Positions 6,288 to 9,278 of a DNA stretch of 9,278 nucleotides are shown here, one piece after another (the first letter of the stretch is position 1; the number at the start of each line of letters is the position of its first letter). The DNA comes from Actinomycetota bacterium (GTDB lineage: Bacteria > Actinomycetota > Actinomycetes > Nanopelagicales > Nanopelagicaceae), in NCBI GenBank assembly GCA_009705165.1, contig WLCU01000032.1, positions 1 to 9,278 of the forward strand, written 5' to 3'. The position numbers were made by a program, and so were the translations under genes. The notes below the pieces were generated by a model that saw only the letters and a list, made by a program, of their open reading frames with translations, had not been told where the DNA came from and did not search any database.

Positions 6288-8033
6288 CTAAAGTTGCTCC
6301 ATGATTGCATCAACATAAGCACGAACACCAGTTGGAACTAAATGCACTCCGTCAGGTGCGAAATACTCGGGATGCCCCTTTGAAATTTCTGCCCAATCAA
6401 TAACTTTCGCACCGTAACTTCTAGCAGTTCGTGCAATCAGTTCATTGTTTTCTTCACGCCAACTCCGGGGTACGGCAGTATTTACGACGATAATTTTTGG
6501 CTGTTTTTTCACTTCTTCAAATATCGCCTTCACTTGATCTGTTGTTAAGCGATTATTGTTGCCGAGATTAAAAATCACAGGCGAAGAAGTGACATTAGTT
6601 TTATCGTGCTCCATTACCTGGAGTAGTTCTGGAGCCTGACGGCCAACACGGGCATTTATGAGAGCAATGTGCTGACGAGTTTCTAGTTCGTAGTGAATTC
6701 CTAGAATTACAGAGTCTCCAGTTACCCAAAGACCCCCAACTTCTGATGGTGAAATCGTTGTTGGTTGTTCGGGCTGCATAAGTTGATCCTTAATTGCCCT
6801 CATCTGTTTATCGCTTTGTGCGATGGCTTGTGTACTCAAGATCGACATTGCCGTAAATAGAAGAACAATTGCTGCTGCAACGCTTATTTTTTGTCTGCGC
6901 TGGACATTTGGTGTTCGGTATTTCATTCCCTTGAACCAGTATTCAATCGAACCGCTTCGAATCGGAAGTTCAACAAAACGAAGTGAAATATCTGCAAGTG
7001 CAAGAACTACTAAAATTCTAAAAGTTTGCAGCGCCCAGGAAATTCCCTCAAGATCTACTTCTGGCCGAGTAACTTGAAAAACCACCCAATGCCAAAGATA
7101 AATCGCATACGAGCGCTCACCAATCCAAACGGCAACTCTGCTGCTCAAAATCGGCGCAAAGCGAGAAGCCGGGTGAACAATACTGGTGATTATTGCGCAA
7201 CCAAATAGACCCGCTAATGGAAAAGCTAATTTATATAGCGTTGCATCATTTTCGTTAATGAGAAGAAATGTTGCAATTATTCCAACAAAACCAAAAACAC
7301 CTATCCCGTCAATAAAATCCTGAGCCCGACGGTCCACCTGCTCTTGAAAGTTTTGTGGAATCCAACTGACAGCAAGGGCCGCGCCAAGGAAAAGGCCAAT
7401 ACTGTGGGTGTCGGTCCCGAAATAAACGTGGCTAACTTGGGAGGAACTGGCCGCATCTACTTCGAAAGAAACTATCAATAGAGCGATTCCAGAAATCGCT
7501 GCAATGAACAACGCTGCTCCCGGAATTTTATTCTTACCGAAGCGGCGCAAAACCAATAATAAAATCAATGGCCACAGTAAATAGAACTGGGCCTCGACAC
7601 CAAGTGACCATGTGTGCTGAAGCAAGGGTGGTCTAGAAATTGAATCAAAGTAATCTGTATGGCGGAAAACTAGCCACCAGTTCATGCCTCCAAATAAAGC
7701 AAAGGGGCTATCACTGATAAAGCGACGCATCGTTTCCGGTGCCCAGATTGCAATGTAGAAAGTTGTTACAACAATTACAAAAACAAGGGGAGGGAATAAT
7801 CTTCTAATTCGAGCCTTATAGAAAGCTCGCAAGTCCAAGCCTTCACTTCGTTGAATTGAATCTAGAATCAAACGAGTAATAACGTAGCCTGAAATTACGA
7901 AGAAAAGATCAACACCGAGAAATCCGCCCGGAATCCATGAGAATCCCAAGTGGTACAACATCACTGCAACTACTGCAACGGCACGCAAGCCATCAATGGC
8001 AGGGATGTAGCGGATACCGCGGGGAATCGACAT
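6288..8033 (-). CDS. Acyltransferase-3 family membrane protein with C-terminal SGNH domain (OatA/OafA type)
   Basis: A 581-residue integral membrane O-acyltransferase. The N-terminal acyltransferase-3 domain (about 8-360, ten or so membrane segments) has the core AIDGLRAVAVVAVMLYH (12-28, the R-x10-H pair Arg17/His28), GGFLGVDLFFVISGYVIT (36-53), HTWSLGVEAQFYLLWP (140-155) and ERSYAIYLWHW (306-316). A further membrane segment (384-402) leads to an extracytoplasmic SGNH domain: GDS (439-441, Ser441), Gly464, NLGNN (489-493) and DGVHL (561-565, Asp561/His564). Such proteins move acetyl groups across the membrane and attach them to peptidoglycan or surface polysaccharide; the acceptor cannot be told from sequence. 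All four SGNH blocks look intact, so the outer domain is probably catalytic. ATG at 8033 follows the coiled-coil gene by six bases with only a weak ribosome site; a terminator lies just downstream. Confidence 0.93.
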   Translation of the reverse strand: MSIPRGIRYIPAIDGLRAVAVVAVMLYHLGFSWIPGGFLGVDLFFVISGYVITRLILDSIQRSEGLDLRAFYKARIRRLFPPLVFVIVVTTFYIAIWAPETMRRFISDSPFALFGGMNWWLVFRHTDYFDSISRPPLLQHTWSLGVEAQFYLLWPLILLLVLRRFGKNKIPGAALFIAAISGIALLIVSFEVDAASSSQVSHVYFGTDTHSIGLFLGAALAVSWIPQNFQEQVDRRAQDFIDGIGVFGFVGIIATFLLINENDATLYKLAFPLAGLFGCAIITSIVHPASRFAPILSSRVAVWIGERSYAIYLWHWVVFQVTRPEVDLEGISWALQTFRILVVLALADISLRFVELPIRSGSIEYWFKGMKYRTPNVQRRQKISVAAAIVLLFTAMSILSTQAIAQSDKQMRAIKDQLMQPEQPTTISPSEVGGLWVTGDSVILGIHYELETRQHIALINARVGRQAPELLQVMEHDKTNVTSSPVIFNLGNNNRLTTDQVKAIFEEVKKQPKIIVVNTAVPRSWREENNELIARTARSYGAKVIDWAEISKGHPEYFAPDGVHLVPTGVRAYVDAIMEQL

Positions 8034-8039
8034 TCTAAA

Positions 8040-8864
8040 TTACTTACGCGCAGCGGGAGGTTTCACTGCTTTTTTAGCGCTCTTTTTTGGTGCGCTAAGT
8101 GCGGGCTTTGTTCGCTCACTTGAAACACGCAGTGGCCCAGGGTTGATGATCGTGTCATCTGGGTTTAAGTTCTCAATGACTTTTCGCTGAAGGTCAGCCA
8201 AACGAGTAAAGGCTGATTCAAGACTTGCGCGAGATTGATGGATTGCAGACTCGGCTGCATCAAGTGATTGCGTTTGAATCTTATATAAACGCTCAGCTTC
8301 ACTCATTACGCCCGTTAGCCATTGGCGGTAATTAGTAACTCCAGCTGTAGCTTCACTAACAATTCGCTCTCCTTCACGGTGAGCAGCAGTTGTCAATGCA
8401 ATCGCTTCGCGCTTCTTATTGGCAATAAGAGCTTCGGCCTCATACTCAGCCTGTGCAATTCTTTCTTCGGCCTCTGATTCAGCTTGAGCGATTTTTTCTT
8501 CAGCTTCTGATTCAGCAGCTTGAATATATTTGTGGCCACGTGATTCAGCTCCAGTTAAAATTGCACGGGCCTTTGAATCAGCAGCTTCAATCTCTTCTTT
8601 AGTTTTGCGATTAGTTTCAGCTATTAATCGAGTCGCAATTGCTTGAGCTTTACTCTCGCGCGATTGAGCGGACTTGATCATCGAAATCGCTGTCTCGGTC
8701 GCAAGAATTTCAAATTCTTGCTTAGTTAGACCAGTGATATCTCTACGAGATTTTAAATCTGCTAATTCTGCTTCCAATTCGCGAATACGGTCGACCGATG
8801 AAGGTGCTTCAGGTTCATTGCCTTTAAAGCCAACCCAATTCAGGAAGGAGTGTTTTACAGCCAT
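8040..8864 (-). CDS. Long coiled-coil protein with hendecad repeats and basic C-terminal tail (DivIVA/FilP-like, function unknown)
   Basis: A 274-residue soluble protein that is almost wholly helical. Residues 25-40 form a short Leu/Glu-rich coil. Residues 48-175 form a long Ala/Glu/Lys coil including four successive 11-residue units (106-149, AESEAEEKIAQ type), and 185-235 a final helix. The tail (252-274) is Lys/Ala/Pro-rich (KKSAKKAVKPPAARK). The look is of a cytoskeletal or polar scaffold such as DivIVA or FilP, or of an F-ATPase b-subunit-like stalk; no family-defining motif is seen, so no function is assigned. ATG at 8864 is preferred over an in-frame TTG at 8879 because GAGGT sits six bases before it. 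It is 52 bases downstream of the hemolysin-III gene and six bases upstream of the acyltransferase, so an envelope or cell-shape role is reasonable but inferred. Confidence 0.8.
   Translation of the reverse strand: MAVKHSFLNWVGFKGNEPEAPSSVDRIRELEAELADLKSRRDITGLTKQEFEILATETAISMIKSAQSRESKAQAIATRLIAETNRKTKEEIEAADSKARAILTGAESRGHKYIQAAESEAEEKIAQAESEAEERIAQAEYEAEALIANKKREAIALTTAAHREGERIVSEATAGVTNYRQWLTGVMSEAERLYKIQTQSLDAAESAIHQSRASLESAFTRLADLQRKVIENLNPDDTIINPGPLRVSSERTKPALSAPKKSAKKAVKPPAARK
8418..8549 (-). repeat. Four 33-base units encoding hendecad coiled-coil repeats
   Basis: Consecutive 33-base units encode AESRGHKYIQA, AESEAEEKIAQ, AESEAEERIAQ and AEYEAEALIAN. The middle two differ by a single Lys/Arg change. 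An 11-residue period gives a straight or slightly right-handed coil rather than the usual left-handed heptad coil. Confidence 0.85.
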
Positions 8865-8870
8865 CTCATC

Positions 8871-8875
8871 ACCTC
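8871..8875 (-). promoter_or_regulatory. Ribosome binding site of the coiled-coil gene
   Basis: On the minus strand GAGGT lies six bases before ATG at 8864, fixing this start and shortening the open frame from TTG 8879 by five codons. Confidence 0.6.
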
Positions 8876-8916
8876 GCAACTCAACTCACAACAGAGCCTT
8901 AGGTTAGAGCAAGGTC

Positions 8917-9278
8917 TTACTTACTGTAAATCGCCACAGAAATCGCAACATATTGGGATATCCATGCTGCCAGGACGAAGATATGAAAGAGCTCATGGAA
9001 GCCAAAATACTTGGCATCTCGCCCCGGTCGCTTGAGCGCATAGAAAATGGCACCAATTGAGTAGAAGAGGCCGCCAATCAAAATTGGAAGCAGAACCCAT
9101 AAACCACCGGCGCGATAAAGCGCTGGCGTATAAACGATTGCCACCCAACCAAGCAATAAATAATTTGCAACATAGAGCCAACGTGGCGCATTGATCCAAA
9201 AAACGCGAAGCCCAACACCAACTGCCGCGCCAATCCAAACTACTAGCAACAAGATGTCACGGCTGCGTCCTTCGAGTA
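8917..9278 (-). CDS. Hemolysin III / PAQR family membrane protein, C-terminal part (partial)
   Basis: The frame is open to the right edge, so the true start lies outside; about 119 residues are visible, reading LEGRSRDI before LLLVVWIGAAVGVGL. At least four hydrophobic segments are seen. Family marks are the APRWLYVANYLLLGW segment, the GG-LFYSIGAIFYALKRP stretch, and FGFHELFHIFVLAA near the end, whose HxxxH (codons at 8995-8997 and 8983-8985) matches the conserved zinc-site histidines of the PAQR/HlyIII fold. A His often found in the last membrane helix (CHY/CHF in relatives) is Gln here (codon 8953-8955). The cellular role of bacterial HlyIII proteins is poorly known (membrane homeostasis has been proposed); true haemolysis is not implied. 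The stop is 52 bases upstream of the coiled-coil gene, in the same direction. Confidence 0.88.
   Translation of the reverse strand, partial: LEGRSRDILLLVVWIGAAVGVGLRVFWINAPRWLYVANYLLLGWVAIVYTPALYRAGGLWVLLPILIGGLFYSIGAIFYALKRPGRDAKYFGFHELFHIFVLAAWISQYVAISVAIYSK

Noticed and set aside
6823..7208. Two rightward open frames inside the acyltransferase gene
   Set aside because: Shadows of the leftward coding frame; no family resemblance.
8888..8916. Inverted repeat in the spacer between the hemolysin-III and coiled-coil genes
   Set aside because: Only a four-base CCTT/AAGG core pairs cleanly around a ten-base loop, and no T tract follows; too weak for a terminator or operator.
8850..9035. Rightward open frame spanning the coiled-coil start and the hemolysin-III end
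   Set aside because: It crosses two well supported leftward genes and encodes nothing recognisable.

Overview
The window looks like chromosomal DNA from a low-GC, genome-streamlined actinomycete, possibly a freshwater planktonic (Nanopelagicales/acI-type) lineage. The phylum call rests on content: DUF3039 and DUF2017 are essentially actinobacterial families, ClpS has the actinobacterial WDDPVN form, and the order clpS - DUF2017 - murI - rph - rdgB is a condensed version of the Mycobacterium tuberculosis Rv1331-Rv1341 cluster. The genus-level guess is inference from base composition and compactness. Genes are tightly packed, with no gene-free stretch above 100 bases and no RNA gene, insertion sequence, CRISPR array or phage gene.

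Left edge (1-137): the first 30 codons of a leftward carbamoyltransferase-like gene (probable ornithine carbamoyltransferase) lie opposite a rightward block. The short divergent spacer carries a plausible leaderless promoter for the leftward gene and a clear ribosome binding site for the rightward one.

Rightward block (138-6230): DUF3039 small Cys-containing protein; a secreted GH18-type glycosidase with two C-terminal beta-sandwich domains; clpS (N-degron adaptor for ClpAP/ClpCP); DUF2017; murI (glutamate racemase, D-Glu for peptidoglycan); rph (RNase PH, tRNA 3' trimming); rdgB (ITP/XTP pyrophosphatase). Several of these genes overlap or nearly touch, so they are probably co-transcribed. 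After a 55-base gap holding a hairpin comes an unusual gene: a histone-H1-like Lys/Ala tail, one membrane segment, an acidic Ser/Thr/Glu linker and a fibronectin-III-like domain. A perfect hairpin flanked by A and T tracts (6243-6276) ends it and can also end the converging leftward genes.

Leftward block (9278-6288): the C-terminal part of a hemolysin-III/PAQR membrane protein, a long coiled-coil protein with hendecad repeats and a Lys/Ala/Pro tail, and an 11-TM acyltransferase-3 protein with a C-terminal SGNH domain (OatA/OafA type), six bases after the coiled-coil gene. These look like envelope or cell-shape functions.

The observations most worth following are the predicted membrane-tethered histone-like protein and the nearby coiled-coil protein that shares its Lys/Ala tail style. 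The rest is mostly conserved housekeeping, and I see no defence or mobile system.
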